Positions 62,920-64,000 of a stretch of 64,000 nt of DNA are shown in pieces. The stretch is from Pollenia angustigena (taxonomy: Eukaryota; Arthropoda; Insecta; Diptera; Polleniidae): the NCBI GenBank assembly GCA_930367215.1, contig OV884059.1, positions 230,329,803 through 230,393,802 of the forward strand. Direction: 5' to 3'. Each line of letters begins with the position of its first letter. The stretch's first letter is position 1. Under the pieces are notes generated by a model. That model was given only the letters and a program-made list of their open reading frames with translations. It ran no database searches and was not told the DNA's origin. The translations under genes were made by a program, and so were the position numbers.

Positions 62920-63043
62920 CCCTACTCTAATCCCGCGAAGCTCTATGCTTGTCTGCAGGAAAGAAACCAGAGTCTCTGGCGGGAATCGAACCCGCAACCC
63001 CGGCGCTGATAGTCAAGCTCTCTACCAGCTAGTCTACCGGGGG
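62833..63043 (-). mobile_element. tRNA-derived SINE with long A-tail
   Basis: On the minus strand the element starts CCCCCGGTAGACTAGCTGGT. It has box A (TAGACTAGCTGGTAGA, 63021-63036) and box B (GGTTCGATTCC, 62982-62992), with a perfect T-arm GCGGG-TTCGATT-CCCGC, then a 60-bp unrelated body and an A-tail of about 70 nt (the T-run 62842-62915). Pol III internal promoter plus A-tail means a SINE rather than a working tRNA gene. I cannot name the parent tRNA. Confidence 0.85.
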
Positions 63044-63540
63044 TTTTAGGCGTAATAAACTGTTTTCCGGGAGTAGGGTTTATATGGGACCTAGGGTAAA
63101 TCATGGGCCGATCTTCACGAAATTTAACAGTGGGATTTCCAGTCGAATAAAACGAAATTTTGCAAAATTATATCATTCCGTGCATTGTTCCACCATTGAT
63201 GATAGTTTTTGTAACAAAATTATCAATTTTTTAGGGTGGTGGTTCCACATTTCGATTCACAGCTCTGATCCTACTAAACCGATTTTGCTGGATTTCAAAC
63301 CCAAACTGCTTAGGATAACTAGAATCAGTTTGACACCATTTCATTTCTTTTGAGTTTTTCGAAAGTGACCGTGTTTTCAACAGACGATCAGATGAACAGA
63401 CAGGAATTACTCAAGGAGCCAGAATATTTATACTTTATGGGGTTTGAGATGTATAATAAAAAAGTTTCACACGGAATGACAAACTTATTATACCCTCTTC
63501 ACAACTTATTGTGGTGGAGGGTATAAAAATGGGGTCAATG

Positions 63541-64000
63541 CCTTTATTATACCCTTCACAATATTGATGTTAGACCCTAAAAAGTATACCGTCTTCTAAA
63601 ATGCAAATTTTACAAAATTAATAAAAACAAGGTGTGCTTGGCGCTTGAATTTTTTTAATAAAGTCGCTATTTTTGGCCGCAGGGATCTAAAAATTTTTGT
63701 AAACATGTAGTTTAATAAAACGAACCAAAATCAATCAAAAACTCTATAACCCTTTTGCATTTTAGGTGACGATATACATATAATCTGGATACTTGTCAAT
63801 AGCGATTTTTATATGGCCATTTGACAACGCAACTGAAATTTGATTGCAATACATAATCGAGCCATAAATTTCAAATATTTTTTTGAATACAACTAACAAA
63901 AAACATGAAATATTATCAGTCATAAAAAACATTTTTACCATGGTAAAATAAGTACCAGGTATGTTCATTAGGGAGCGTTGTCATTATTTACCCATGTAAT
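63541..64000. other. Window edge, nothing assigned
   Basis: AT-rich. A minus-strand frame at 63762-63968 (hydrophobic, 68 codons) has no homology I trust. A missing odorant-receptor exon could lie here or beyond the window, but this is not supported. Confidence 0.3.

Larger units (their letters stand above)
57260..63540 (+). repeat. Dispersed repeat family C, copy 2, broken by at least three insertions
   Basis: Family C segments: about 57,260-57,424, 58,584-58,838, 62,552-62,832 and 63,044-63,540. Joining them restores the order seen in copy 1 at 32,762-35,165, for example TTTAGACCTATATT followed by AATTATTGACTGACC across the first insertion. It ends with a GGTGGAGGGTATAAA phrase. Confidence 0.75.

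Noticed and set aside
62981..63043. A functional tRNA gene
   Set aside because: Box A, box B and T-arm are present, but the unrelated 3' body and long A-tail fit a SINE, and I could not form a good anticodon arm.
63762..63968. Possible missing N-terminal exon of the odorant receptor
   Set aside because: Right strand and hydrophobic, but no receptor motif and no convincing splice site pairing in phase with 56,913.

Overview
The window looks like nuclear DNA of a higher fly, most likely a calyptrate (blow fly or house fly type). It is very AT-rich, introns are often 50-70 bp, donors are mostly GTAAGT-like, the genes are insect genes, and introns and intergenic DNA are packed with dipteran-type transposons. 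No bacterial operons, rRNA, CRISPR or phage genes are visible. All exon models are my own splice reconstructions from sequence, with reading phases checked by hand.

Layout. (1) 1-2,930: an old dispersed repeat carrying nested inverted-repeat elements. (2) 2,994-7,617 (+): a seven-exon SPX/EXS phosphate exporter (XPR1 family, 662 aa). (3) 7,683-46,178 (-): one giant gene for an axonemal dynein heavy chain. I could join 34 exons in one continuous frame (12,105 nt, 4,034 aa). It ends tail-to-tail with the XPR1-like gene, 65 bp away. The best family match from memory is the single-headed inner-arm type DNAH6 / Drosophila Dhc16F. Its five largest introns (9.2, 5.8, 3.9, 2.1 and 2.0 kb) hold most of the mobile DNA. 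(4) 46.2-50.2 kb: intergenic DNA rich in hairpin MITEs. (5) 50,177-55,687 (+): a five-exon C7orf25/UPF0415 (DUF1308) homolog, 372 aa, with a 4.2-kb repeat-filled intron. (6) 55,807-56,913 (-): the last three exons of an insect odorant receptor; its N-terminal exon(s) were not found. (7) 57.2-63.6 kb: an old dispersed repeat holding a stack of nested insertions (Harbinger-like MITE containing a mariner; hAT-like element containing a LINE; a tRNA-derived SINE).

The genes are functionally unrelated (phosphate export, ciliary motility, an uncharacterised PIN-like protein, olfaction). The clearest novelty is in the mobile DNA. A 2.2-kb inverted-repeat element at 42,068-44,298 carries a conserved-looking protein I cannot assign to a transposase family. 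There are also several TIR/TSD-defined MITE families, some nested two or three deep, and two apparent GC-AG introns in the dynein gene. I see no sign of a new multi-gene system.
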